Positions 25,116-33,373 of a stretch of 64,000 nucleotides of DNA are shown here, piece after piece. The stretch is from an uncultured Lachnospiraceae bacterium (lineage in GTDB: Bacteria > Bacillota > Clostridia > Lachnospirales > Lachnospiraceae). How positions within the stretch are numbered: the stretch's first letter is position 1; the number at the start of each line of letters is the position of its first letter. The notes below the pieces were generated by a model. That model worked only from the letters and a program-made list of their open reading frames with translations. It searched no databases and was not told the DNA's origin. Position numbers and translations under genes: made by a program. The stretch lies in NCBI GenBank assembly GCA_910579425.1, contig CAJTVL010000001.1, positions 1 through 64,000 on the forward strand, in the 5' to 3' direction.

Positions 25116-26054
25116 ATGAAAAGAAATAGTAGAAGAAAAGGCCTTGTCAGAGAAAGGTTTTTGATGATTGCGTCGGCAGTGCTGGTATTAGGTTCCCTGA
25201 CAGCTACCGGATTGTGGCTGGGAAGGGACACAGGCAGCCAGGACGAAGGGTATGTAGTTGATTTAAGTGAGATTGAAAATAATGCCGTGACAGGACAGGC
25301 CGATGAGCAGGGGGGGACCCTTGCAGAAAATCTGGCTCAGAATGTTCCCTCTGACGATCTGGATTATGATCCTTATTTTCAGGAGACAAACTCCCAGAAG
25401 GTAGAAAATCCGGATCAGTCAGAGAGCGGGAGCATGTCGGAGGATGCCGCCGGAAAAGACGGGGACTCCCAGGCGGGTGAAACCGGTGAATCAAAAGAAG
25501 GAATAAAGGCTGAGGCCGGGAAAGAAAAGGACTCTGCAGGAGATCAGGAAAAACAGGAGGAAAAGGAACAGGAGACGGCAGCCCTTGAGGAGGAAGAAGG
25601 CACACAGGCTCTTTCTACAGCCATGCAGCCGGCCCTTACCTTCAGCGATTCCGATATGCTGCTGTGGCCTGTGGTAGGAAATATTCTGGTGAATTACAGC
25701 ATGGACAAGACGGTTTATTTTCCGACTCTTCAGCAGTATAAATATAATCCGGCGGTTATCATTCAGGCAAATGAAGGGGATTTGATCACTGCTGCATCAT
25801 CGGGGAAGGTGATCAAAGTTTTTACGGATCCACAGATCGGGAACGGGGTTGTTATGGAGTTGGGAGGAGGCTATGAGGCCACCTATGGACAGCTTTCCAA
25901 TATCCTGGTCTCAGAGGGAAGCTATGTTGCGGCAGGAGATGTGATTGCAGAGGTGTGCGCCCCCACCAAGTATTTCAGCGTAGAGGGGACAAACGTATAT
26001 TTCAAACTGACCAAGGACGGAGAGCCTGTGAATCCTCTGAGCAGATTAAGTTAG
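25116..26054 (+). CDS. spoIIQ: SpoIIQ-like LytM-domain protein (M23, probably inactive)
   Basis: A 312-residue protein with one N-terminal membrane span (MIASAVLVLGSLTATGLWL), an acidic linker of about 130 residues rich in Glu, Ser and Gly, and a C-terminal LytM/M23 domain (from about residue 185, WPVVGNILVNYSMDKTVYF). The zinc ligands of active LytM enzymes are missing: the usual HxxxD is replaced in NPAVIIQANEGD, and the H-x-H strand reads NVYFKL. This matches SpoIIQ, which in Bacillus forms the forespore side of the SpoIIIAH-SpoIIQ channel without peptidase activity (some clostridial SpoIIQ keep zinc ligands). AGGAGGG precedes the ATG. Confidence 0.85.
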   Translation: MKRNSRRKGLVRERFLMIASAVLVLGSLTATGLWLGRDTGSQDEGYVVDLSEIENNAVTGQADEQGGTLAENLAQNVPSDDLDYDPYFQETNSQKVENPDQSESGSMSEDAAGKDGDSQAGETGESKEGIKAEAGKEKDSAGDQEKQEEKEQETAALEEEEGTQALSTAMQPALTFSDSDMLLWPVVGNILVNYSMDKTVYFPTLQQYKYNPAVIIQANEGDLITAASSGKVIKVFTDPQIGNGVVMELGGGYEATYGQLSNILVSEGSYVAAGDVIAEVCAPTKYFSVEGTNVYFKLTKDGEPVNPLSRLS

Positions 26055-26073
26055 AAATCGGAAGGTGAGAGGG

Positions 26074-27291
26074 ATGTTGTATATTATTGGCGGAAAAATA
26101 CTGACCATGGCCGGTGATGTATGGGAAAAGGGTTATATATGTATTGAAAACGGGAAAATAAGGGAATTGGGGCCTATGAAAGATGGAGCCCCTTTTCCTT
26201 TGCCGGAAGGGGAACAGGTTAAGGTCATCAATGCCCTGGGGTACCTGATTATGCCGGGGCTTATAGAAGCCCACTGTCATATGGGGATTACAGAGGAAAA
26301 GAAAGGAATGGAGGGAGATGACTGCAATGAGACGGTAGATCCCATCACCCCTTACCTGCGGGCCATAGATGCCATCAATCCCATGGACGCAGCCTTCGAC
26401 GATGCCCTGCGTGCAGGGATTACTTCGGCCATGATCGGGCCCGGAAGCGCCAATGTGGTGGGCGGCAGCTTTTGCTTTGTTAAGACCTGCGGCAGGAGTA
26501 TTGACGAGATTGCCGTGTTATCCCCGGCGGCCATGAAGATTGCCTTTGGGGAAAACCCGAAAGTAAATTATTCCGGACAGGGAAAATCCCCTGCCACCCG
26601 GATGGCAATTGCTGCTATGCTCAGGGAAGAGCTGTTTCAGGCCCGGCGCTATTATGAGAAAAAATGCGGCGGCATGAAGGCAGAGGACGAGGACTTCCGA
26701 TATGAAGCCTGGATTCCGGTATTCGAGCGGAAAATACCCTTAAAAGCCCATGTGCATCGGGCGGATGATATTCAAACCGCGATCCGGATTGCCAGAGAGT
26801 TTCATCTGGATATGACTTTGGACCACTGCAGCGAGGGACATCTGATTACGGAGAAAATAAAAGCGTCCGGCTTTCCGGCAATTGTGGGGCCGGATCTGGC
26901 CAGCCGGAGCAAGATAGAGGTTCAGAATATGGCGTTTAAGACCATTGGGATTTTGAATAAGGCAGGGATTATGACGGCGATCACTACGGATCATCCGGTT
27001 TCCCTGATTCAGTCCCTTCCCATCTGTGCCGGGCTTGCGGTGAAAGCAGGACTGCCCCGGGAGGAGGCTTTAAAGGCGATTACCATCTATCCGGCCAGAA
27101 TCTGTAAGGTCGATCACAGAGTAGGCTCCCTGGAGGTGGGAAAGGATGCGGATATTGCTATTTTTGACGAACTGCCTCTCAAAGTGGAGGCAAAAACCAT
27201 GTGTACAATTATAGAGGGCAAAATCGTCTATACGGACGAAAACTTCCCTTTACCTTCCGGTGAAAAAAAGGTATACTGTACGCAAAGGTAA
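26074..27291 (+). CDS. Amidohydrolase family protein (imidazolonepropionase-like)
   Basis: A 405-residue cytoplasmic amidohydrolase. Metal-binding motifs follow the superfamily order: IEAHCHMG (HxH), AHVHRADD (His), LDHCSEGH (His) and TTDHPV (Asp). Opening strands IIGGKILTMAGDVWEKGYICIENGKI and the closing GSLEVGKDADIAIFD are the small beta-sandwich typical of imidazolonepropionase- and dihydroorotase-like members. The substrate cannot be deduced; close relatives are annotated only as amidohydrolases. ATG 26074 is preferred, with GGAAGG eight bases upstream; GTG 26065 lies inside that spacing. It follows the SpoIIQ gene by 19 bases and may share its transcript, ending at a strong terminator. 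Confidence 0.87.
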   Translation: MLYIIGGKILTMAGDVWEKGYICIENGKIRELGPMKDGAPFPLPEGEQVKVINALGYLIMPGLIEAHCHMGITEEKKGMEGDDCNETVDPITPYLRAIDAINPMDAAFDDALRAGITSAMIGPGSANVVGGSFCFVKTCGRSIDEIAVLSPAAMKIAFGENPKVNYSGQGKSPATRMAIAAMLREELFQARRYYEKKCGGMKAEDEDFRYEAWIPVFERKIPLKAHVHRADDIQTAIRIAREFHLDMTLDHCSEGHLITEKIKASGFPAIVGPDLASRSKIEVQNMAFKTIGILNKAGIMTAITTDHPVSLIQSLPICAGLAVKAGLPREEALKAITIYPARICKVDHRVGSLEVGKDADIAIFDELPLKVEAKTMCTIIEGKIVYTDENFPLPSGEKKVYCTQR

Positions 27292-27301
27292 TGGTCAGTG
27301 C

Positions 27302-27363
27302 AAAAAGACATGTGGGAAGAAAGGTCTGGCTCGCGCCTGGGCGGCTTCTAACATGTCTTTTTT
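27302..27363 (+). terminator. Intrinsic terminator after the amidohydrolase gene
   Basis: AAAAAGACATGT (27302-27313) and ACATGTCTTTTT (27351-27362) form a perfect 12-base stem ending in a T-run, enclosing 37 bases with a weaker inner GAAG/CTTC pairing. Confidence 0.8.
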
Positions 27364-27384
27364 GGCGGCCTGGGAGGGACAGAC

Positions 27385-28848
27385 TTGGGAAAGAGAAAAA
27401 GATACAGCTTAGCCATATTTTTTATCATGGTTTTCCTGACTGGGTGCGGTCTTAAGGGAGAGGAAAACGCCGTCAAAGAGACCGCGCAGGAGAGCAGCAC
27501 ACAAAACCCTGCTCAGAGCAGCGCGGGAGAGGGAGCGGAAAGCGATTCAGGGGAAGAGGGGGCGGAGCCGTCTCCCACTCAAGAGAAACCGGAGGCCGTG
27601 CCGAATATTTCGGTAAACCGGCTGGGCTACATAACGAAGGGGGATAAAGCGGCAATTTTTTATGGAAAAGAGCTGCCTCAGGAGTTTCATGTGGTCAGAG
27701 CAGAGAGCGGAGAGGTGGTATTTGCAGGCTATCTCAGAGATAATGGATATAATGAGACGGGGCAGGAATATAATGGTTATGGGGATTTTTCGGAGGTCCA
27801 GGAAAGCGGAACCTATTATATAGAAGCTCCCCTGCTTGGAAAATCCCATCCGTTCAGGATTGGAGACGATTTATACCAGAAGGTGCTGGAGGAAGCCTGT
27901 AAAGGCAGCGTCCCCTGGCAGCAGGGGGAGGAGGCAGACTCCTTTCCGGAAAAGGCGGGCGATCTGGCCTTATTGCTTCTGGCCTATGAGTTAAATTCCG
28001 GCATCTTTACGGATGATACGGGAATTCCGGAGAGCGGAAACAAAGTCCCGGATCTTTTGGATGAAATCAGGCAGGAAGCGGAAGGAATGCTGAAAATGCA
28101 GGATCCGGAAACGGGGGCGGTGAACCGGGAAGACGATGGGGAAGAGGCCTGGGAGGAGGCCTTTGCAGCAGTTCTTGCCAAGTTCAGTTATCTTTATCAA
28201 AGCTATGATACGGATTTTGCCACGGAATGTCTGAAAGCAGCAGACAGAGCCTGGATGTGCGCGGCTTCGAGAACAGAGCAGAGGGCAGAGTCCGGGCAGC
28301 AGGCAAAGTTCGGGCAGGAGAACGGGTGGAAGCTGACGGCGGCCGCCGAGCTGTACCGGGCTTCAGGCAAACAAAGCTTTTATGATAATATCTCTGCATA
28401 TTTTGAGGACGACGGCATTTTGGACGACATGAATTTACCTGTTTTGCTTGGATGCGTCACTTATATTTCAACCAGGCAGCCGGTAGATATTGCGCTTTGC
28501 AGGGAAATTACCAGAGCGCTGACCGATCGGGCAGATGAGGCGGCAGAGAGCACGCAGGAGGTTTTTCGGGAGAGCCGAAAGGACGAATCCGGCGGAAATT
28601 TCCGGGAGATTTTGGAAAACAGCATTTATTTGATTGTAATTAACCATATGATAACAAGCAGGGAATATGAGGTTGCAATTGAGGATATACTTCACTGTCT
28701 GATGGGCAGGAACCGGCAGTCGATCAAATATTATGAACAGAGCGGGAGAGACTTAGAGGCGGCCGGGCAGTTAGAGGGCGGCAGATTGGTTTTGCTGCTC
28801 AGTGAGATATTAAACTGGCAGAAGGAGCATGAAGATGTCTCAAAGTAA
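27385..28848 (+). CDS. GH9-like lipoprotein, probably non-catalytic
   Basis: A 487-residue lipoprotein. The signal peptide ends at VFLTGC (Cys21), then comes an acidic Ser/Glu linker of about 50 residues, a cellulase N-terminal Ig-like domain (NISVNRLGYITKGDKAAIFY, ESGTYYIEAPLLGKSHPFRIG) and an all-helical region with the GH9 signature KVPDLLDEIRQEAEGMLKMQDP. The catalytic DAGD motif expected just before LLLAYELN is replaced by PEKAGD, and the C-terminal glutamate/acid region of GH9 enzymes (NxAE...N) is not recognisable. It therefore looks like a surface-anchored, non-hydrolytic relative, possibly a carbohydrate-binding or wall-associated protein. Start is TTG with GGGAGGG six bases upstream. 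It stands alone between the amidohydrolase terminator and ddl. Confidence 0.75.
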   Translation: MGKRKRYSLAIFFIMVFLTGCGLKGEENAVKETAQESSTQNPAQSSAGEGAESDSGEEGAEPSPTQEKPEAVPNISVNRLGYITKGDKAAIFYGKELPQEFHVVRAESGEVVFAGYLRDNGYNETGQEYNGYGDFSEVQESGTYYIEAPLLGKSHPFRIGDDLYQKVLEEACKGSVPWQQGEEADSFPEKAGDLALLLLAYELNSGIFTDDTGIPESGNKVPDLLDEIRQEAEGMLKMQDPETGAVNREDDGEEAWEEAFAAVLAKFSYLYQSYDTDFATECLKAADRAWMCAASRTEQRAESGQQAKFGQENGWKLTAAAELYRASGKQSFYDNISAYFEDDGILDDMNLPVLLGCVTYISTRQPVDIALCREITRALTDRADEAAESTQEVFRESRKDESGGNFREILENSIYLIVINHMITSREYEVAIEDILHCLMGRNRQSIKYYEQSGRDLEAAGQLEGGRLVLLLSEILNWQKEHEDVSK

Positions 28849-28978
28849 GAAGGATGGGGCCAAAAGCAGCAGTCTGGCATTTTTTGCAAGGCGGCGGGCA
28901 TCATATCCCCTTTTGCCGGGCCGGATATAGTTGTAAAATGAAATGAGAAAAAAGAGAGTCATTGAAAGGGTAAAAAGG

Positions 28979-30022
28979 ATGAATATTGTTGTTTTGGCCG
29001 GAGGAATCAGCTCGGAGCGGGATGTGTCCCTGAGCTCAGGAGCTACAATCTATCGTGCATTAAAGGAAAGGGGACACAAGGCGGTTCTTCTGGATGTTTA
29101 CCTGGGCTATGAATGGGAAACACAGACAGAAGAAAGAAAGATTGCCGGTCTTTTTGAAAGCGACCGGGATTGGGCAGGGGATTTGGGAAGCGTCGCCGTA
29201 AAAAACCCGGACATCAGCCAGATTAAGGCAATGCGCCAGGATGGGGACAAAAATTTCTTTGGCCCCAATGTACTTGCCATTTGCCAGGAAGCGGATGCGG
29301 TATTTATGGCGCTGCACGGTGCGGACGGAGAAAACGGAAAAGTCCAGGCCTGCTTCGATCTGCTGGGCATCACTTACACGGGGACAGATTATGTCAGTTC
29401 GGCAATTTGTATGGATAAGGGGATTTCCAAGGAGCTGTTTGCCGCTTGCGGGATTCCCACTCCGGCGGGAGTGCGCTTTAAAAAAGGGCAGGAAAAGAAG
29501 GGGTGCGGTTTCCCCTGTGTGGTCAAGGCCTGCTGCGGAGGTTCCAGCGTGGGGGTTGGAATAGCCATGACGGAGCAGGACTATGAACAGGCCCTTGCAG
29601 AGGCTTTTGCCTATGATGATGAGGTCATTGTAGAGCAGTACATCGAGGGAAGAGAATTTTCGGTGGGAGTGATGAACGGCAAGGCTCTTCCGGTCATTGA
29701 GATTTCGCCCTTAGAGGGATTTTATGATTATAAAAATAAATATCAGCCGGGCTCAGCCGTGGAGACCTGCCCGGCAAGCCTGCCGCCAGAGAAAACCAGG
29801 GAACTTCAGCAATACGCGGAAAAGGCTTTTGCCGCCTTGCGGTTGAAGAGTTATGCCAGAATGGATTTTAGAATGAATGCCCGGGGTGAAATATTCTGCC
29901 TGGAGGCCAATACCCTTCCGGGCATGACGCCCACGTCTCTTTTGCCCCAGGAGGCAGCGGCGGTGGGGATTGATTACGGGGAGCTTTGTGAACGGATTTT
30001 GGAGTCGGCGCTGAAAAAATAA
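28979..30022 (+). CDS. ddl: D-alanine--D-alanine ligase
   Basis: A 347-residue ATP-grasp ligase that joins two D-alanines for peptidoglycan precursors. Recognisable parts are the N-terminal VVLAGGISSERDVSLSSGA, the substrate-loop HGADGENGKVQ, the ATP-grasp PCVVKACCGGSSVGVGIA, VEQYIEGREFSVGVM and the metal-binding C-terminus FRMNARGEIFCLEANTLPGMT. The FYDYKNKY segment carries the Tyr-Lys omega-loop pattern typical of Ddl with D-Ala (not D-Lac) specificity, an inference from family knowledge. ATG 28979 follows GAAAGGG by about eight bases. It is directly upstream of murF (28 bases), the next enzyme in the pathway. Confidence 0.95.
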   Translation: MNIVVLAGGISSERDVSLSSGATIYRALKERGHKAVLLDVYLGYEWETQTEERKIAGLFESDRDWAGDLGSVAVKNPDISQIKAMRQDGDKNFFGPNVLAICQEADAVFMALHGADGENGKVQACFDLLGITYTGTDYVSSAICMDKGISKELFAACGIPTPAGVRFKKGQEKKGCGFPCVVKACCGGSSVGVGIAMTEQDYEQALAEAFAYDDEVIVEQYIEGREFSVGVMNGKALPVIEISPLEGFYDYKNKYQPGSAVETCPASLPPEKTRELQQYAEKAFAALRLKSYARMDFRMNARGEIFCLEANTLPGMTPTSLLPQEAAAVGIDYGELCERILESALKK

Positions 30023-30050
30023 CGGATGCCAGAAAGGGATAAATACCGGT

Positions 30051-31451
30051 ATGAAAAACATAACGTTGAAAAAAGTAGCTGAGGTTTGCAGGGGAAGCCT
30101 GCATGGCGGGGCGGAAAGGGAAGAAGAAGCCACCTGTGTGGTAATTGATTCCCGTAAGCTGAAGGCAGGAGGAATCTTTATTGCTGCCAGGGGAGCTGCG
30201 GTAGACGGCCATTCGTTTATTCCTCAGGCGGCGGCTCAGAAAGCACTGGGGGTTGTCTGCGAAAAAGCGCCGTCAGAGAGCGAGATTCCCGGGGATTTCC
30301 CCTATATCCTTGTGGAGGATTCTTTTCAGGCTTTAAAGGATATTGCGGAATATTACCGCAGTCAGCTTGATCTTCCTGTGATAGGGATTACCGGGAGTGT
30401 GGGAAAAACCAGCACCAAGGAATTCATCGCCGCCGTGCTTTCGGCGAAATACCGGGTATTAAAAACAGAAGGGAATTTTAATAATGAGATCGGACTTCCC
30501 CTGACGGTGCTTTCCATCCGCACAGAGCACGAGGCGGCGGTACTTGAAATGGGAATCAGTGACTTTGGGGAGATGCACCGTTTAAGCAAGATTGCCAGAC
30601 CGGATGTGGTTGTGATGACTAATATCGGGCAGAGCCATCTGGAAACATTGGGAAGCAGGGAAGGAATTCTGAAGGCAAAATCGGAAATTTTTGATTTTAT
30701 GAACCCTAAGGGCTGTGTGTTTGTAAACGGCGACGACGATCTTTTGTGCCATATGAGAGAAAAAGGGGGCCGTAGGGTTCTCCACTTTGGCCAAAATCCT
30801 GCCAATGAAATCTTTGCGTCGGATTTGGAGAGCTGCGGGCTTTCGGGAACCCGGGCAGTGATTCACGGCGATCTGAAGGTGTTTCCGGTAGAGGTGCCTC
30901 TGCCGGGAGAGCATATGGTATTGGATGCCCTGGCAGCAGCGGCAGTGGGGATGTACTTTGGCCTTACTCCAGGGGAGATTGCGCAGGGAATCCGCCGGGT
31001 TCAGAACGTAAAGGGAAGAGGAGATGTGATAGAGTTTCCTTTTTGCCGGGTGATTGACGGCAGCTACAATGCCAATCCGGGTTCTATGAAGGCAGCCATA
31101 GATATACTGACGCTGGCTTTTGAGCGGAAAGCGGCCCTTTTGGGCGATATGCTTGAACTTGGGGAAGAAACGGCGGCGCTTCATGAGGAAGTGGGAATCT
31201 ATGCGGTGGATCAGAAAATAGATGTGCTGGTCTGCGTGGGAACGCTTTCCCGTCCTATGTATGAAGCGGCAAGAGCTCATGCAGCAAAAAACGGAGACAG
31301 GAACAGAACAGAAATCTTCTATTTTGAAGGTTTGGAGGAAATGATAAAAGAGCTTCCGGGGATTCTCAGAAAAGGGGATGCGGTGCTTGTCAAGGCTTCC
31401 CATGCCATGGGCTTCGAGAAGGTGGTGGAATGGCTGGGGCAGGCAGAGTGA
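30051..31451 (+). CDS. murF: UDP-N-acetylmuramoyl-tripeptide--D-alanyl-D-alanine ligase
   Basis: A 466-residue Mur ligase that adds the D-Ala-D-Ala dipeptide made by the upstream Ddl to the UDP-MurNAc-tripeptide in the cytoplasm. The N-terminal substrate domain contains VIDSRKLKAGGIFIAARG, the P-loop is GITGSVGKTSTKEFIAAVL, the central domain has KTEGNFNNEIGLPLT and LEMGISDFGEMHRL, and the C-terminal domain VIDGSYNANPGSMKAAID. The length is normal for the family. It probably shares a transcript with ddl and ends at the bidirectional terminator it shares with plsC. Confidence 0.97.
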   Translation: MKNITLKKVAEVCRGSLHGGAEREEEATCVVIDSRKLKAGGIFIAARGAAVDGHSFIPQAAAQKALGVVCEKAPSESEIPGDFPYILVEDSFQALKDIAEYYRSQLDLPVIGITGSVGKTSTKEFIAAVLSAKYRVLKTEGNFNNEIGLPLTVLSIRTEHEAAVLEMGISDFGEMHRLSKIARPDVVVMTNIGQSHLETLGSREGILKAKSEIFDFMNPKGCVFVNGDDDLLCHMREKGGRRVLHFGQNPANEIFASDLESCGLSGTRAVIHGDLKVFPVEVPLPGEHMVLDALAAAAVGMYFGLTPGEIAQGIRRVQNVKGRGDVIEFPFCRVIDGSYNANPGSMKAAIDILTLAFERKAALLGDMLELGEETAALHEEVGIYAVDQKIDVLVCVGTLSRPMYEAARAHAAKNGDRNRTEIFYFEGLEEMIKELPGILRKGDAVLVKASHAMGFEKVVEWLGQAE

Positions 31452-31498
31452 AAGGCCGACGCCGGAGAAGAACTGAGAAACAGACGGAGATGTAAAAA

Positions 31499-31524
31499 GA
31501 AGCAGGCGGTTAAAAGCCTGCTTC
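31499..31524. terminator. Bidirectional terminator between murF and plsC
   Basis: GAAGCAGGC (31499-31507) and GCCTGCTTC (31516-31524) form a perfect 9-base stem with an 8-base loop. On the minus strand it is followed by TTTTT, so it is strongest for plsC; its right arm overlaps the last codons of plsC (stop 31510-31512). Confidence 0.85.
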
Positions 31525-32250
31525 CTCTTTGATTTTAAAATAGGTTTCTTCAATGACGCTTTGGGTATAGGCGCCGATCCGTTTTTGATTTTCTTTTGGC
31601 AGATCTTTGATATAGATGGGTTTGCCATACTCTAATATAACGCGTGTTTTTTTAATCCATGGAATGTGATCTTCAAATATGTCCCCGGAATTATAAATCG
31701 TCATGGGAATGATGGGGCAGCCTGCTTTAGCGGCAATCTTAAAACTCCCTTCGTGGAACTCCATAAAGGTATGATTCACCCGGTTTCTGGTTCCTTCGGG
31801 GAAGATGCAGACAGAAGTGCCGGATTTCACATCCTCAATAGCGGTCAGAATCGTTTTCAGCCCCTGTTTTACGTCGTTTCGATCCAGAAAAAGGCAGTGG
31901 AGATTCCGCATCCAGTTTCTCAGAAGCGGCCATCTGAGCATTTCTTTTTTGGCGATATATCCCGTGAGGCGGGGAACACGCGCGTAGGTGATTACAATGT
32001 CAAAATAGCTTCTGTGGTTTCCGATATAAAGAACAGGCGTATCCTTTGGGATATTTTCTTCGCCCCTTACGTCAAGGCGAACCCCGGAGAAAAACAGGAT
32101 CACCCGAAAAGCCCACTGTACAATGACAAGAGAGCTTTTATCCTTGAGGGGCATATTATATTTTCCGATGAGCCATTCGGCGATCAGAATGGGAATACTC
32201 AAAACCAGAAATGAAATGAGGAAAACGGCAACTAAAATTAATCGTATCAT
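31510..32250 (-). CDS. plsC: 1-acyl-sn-glycerol-3-phosphate acyltransferase
   Basis: A 246-residue membrane acyltransferase that converts lysophosphatidic acid to phosphatidic acid in phospholipid synthesis. One N-terminal span (LILVAVFLISFLVLSIPILI) is followed by the four family blocks: GNHRSYFDIV (the H-x4-D motif, here NHRSYFD), LDRNDVKQGL, FPEGTRNR and AGCPIIPMTI. ATG 32250 has AAAGGAC upstream; the open frame extends far upstream but runs antisense to the glycosyltransferase and past the promoter, so it is not used. A promoter with ideal spacing lies at 32290-32318. Confidence 0.9.
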   Translation of the reverse strand: MIRLILVAVFLISFLVLSIPILIAEWLIGKYNMPLKDKSSLVIVQWAFRVILFFSGVRLDVRGEENIPKDTPVLYIGNHRSYFDIVITYARVPRLTGYIAKKEMLRWPLLRNWMRNLHCLFLDRNDVKQGLKTILTAIEDVKSGTSVCIFPEGTRNRVNHTFMEFHEGSFKIAAKAGCPIIPMTIYNSGDIFEDHIPWIKKTRVILEYGKPIYIKDLPKENQKRIGAYTQSVIEETYFKIKEEAGF

Positions 32251-32289
32251 GATGTATAAATGTCCTTTTGGCAAATTTTTATCAAGTAT

Positions 32290-32318
32290 AGTATAAGGGA
32301 TAAAAAGGGTTTTGGCAA
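32290..32318 (-). promoter_or_regulatory. Promoter of plsC
   Basis: Minus strand TTGCCA (32318-32313), 17-base spacer, TATACT (32295-32290). Confidence 0.6.
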
Positions 32319-32349
32319 TAAATATTACAGAAGCCCGTAAGTCTTTATC

Positions 32350-32378
32350 TTGCGAAGCGGCAATACTCATGGTAAGAT
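32350..32378 (+). promoter_or_regulatory. Promoter of the glycosyltransferase operon
   Basis: TTGCGA (32350-32355), 17-base spacer, TAAGAT (32373-32378), about 40 bases before the glycosyltransferase ATG. Confidence 0.5.
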
Positions 32379-32415
32379 GAAGAGCAGAGAAAGAGCGCTG
32401 AAAGGATAAAAGGAA

Positions 32416-33372
32416 ATGGACAAAATTGCAGTATTGATTCCGTGTTACAATGAAGAAAAAACAATTGCCAAGGTGATCAGGGACGCAAAGAAGGCCCTGC
32501 CGGAGGCGGTTATATATGTGTATAACAACAATTCCACGGACCGTACCTGTGAGATTGCCGAAGCGGAGGGAGCGGTGGTTCGGCATGAGTATATGCAGGG
32601 AAAGGGAAATGTGATCCGCAGGATGTTCCGGGAGATAGAGGCGCAGTGCTACATTATGGTGGACGGGGATGACACCTATCCCATGGAGTTTGCACCGGAG
32701 ATGGTGGACAAGGTGCTCTGCCACAATTCGGATATGGTGGTGGGAGACCGGCTCTCCTCCACTTATTTCGAGGAGAACAAGCGGCCCTTCCACAACATGG
32801 GAAACTCTCTGGTGCGGGGGAGCATCAATCGTCTCTTTGGATGTGACATCAAGGACATTATGACCGGATTTAGGGCGTTCAGCTACGGTTTTGTGAAGAC
32901 CTTTCCGGTGCTTTCCAAGGGCTTTGAGATCGAGACGGAGATGACCATTCACGGAGTTTATAACCACATGCAGATTGACAATGTGGTGGTGGAATACCGG
33001 GACAGGCCAGAAGGAAGTGTGTCCAAGCTTAACACTTATTCTGACGGCTTCCGGGTTCTGGGGACAATCTTCCGGCTTTATAGGGACTATAAGCCTTTTG
33101 GGTTTTTCAGTATTCTTGCGCTGGTGCTGGCGGCTCTGGCAGTGCTTTTCTTTATCCCTGTGCTGATGGAATATGTGGCGACAGGGCTGGTGCTGAAATT
33201 CCCTACACTGATTGTCTGCGGATTTGTGATGCTGGCGGCCATCCAGTCCTTCTTTGCAGGACTGATCCTCTCCAATATGGCCATGAAGAACCGCAGGGAT
33301 TTTGAGTACCGTTTTACTTTAGTCTGCGAGAAGGAGAACCGGAAAAAACAGGAGCAGACGGATAGGAGTTAA
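32416..33372 (+). CDS. Membrane-bound family 2 glycosyltransferase (GtrB/DPM1-like)
   Basis: A 318-residue protein with an N-terminal GT-A domain and two C-terminal membrane spans (about residues 225-250 and 265-290). GT2 motifs are VLIPCYNEEKTI, VYNNNSTDRT, MVDGDDTYPM (the metal-binding DxD as DGDD) and DIMTGFRAFSYGFV. This architecture is that of polyprenyl-phosphate glycosyltransferases such as GtrB or ArnC, which charge undecaprenyl phosphate with a sugar on the cytoplasmic face. It ends one base before the next gene, so the two are a tight operon; the downstream multi-pass protein may use the lipid-linked sugar. The sugar donor is unknown. Confidence 0.88.
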   Translation: MDKIAVLIPCYNEEKTIAKVIRDAKKALPEAVIYVYNNNSTDRTCEIAEAEGAVVRHEYMQGKGNVIRRMFREIEAQCYIMVDGDDTYPMEFAPEMVDKVLCHNSDMVVGDRLSSTYFEENKRPFHNMGNSLVRGSINRLFGCDIKDIMTGFRAFSYGFVKTFPVLSKGFEIETEMTIHGVYNHMQIDNVVVEYRDRPEGSVSKLNTYSDGFRVLGTIFRLYRDYKPFGFFSILALVLAALAVLFFIPVLMEYVATGLVLKFPTLIVCGFVMLAAIQSFFAGLILSNMAMKNRRDFEYRFTLVCEKENRKKQEQTDRS

Positions 33373-33373
33373 T

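Noticed and set aside
32251..32967. Upstream extension of the plsC reading frame
   Set aside because: It runs antisense through the glycosyltransferase, past the plsC promoter, and has no protein-like features.
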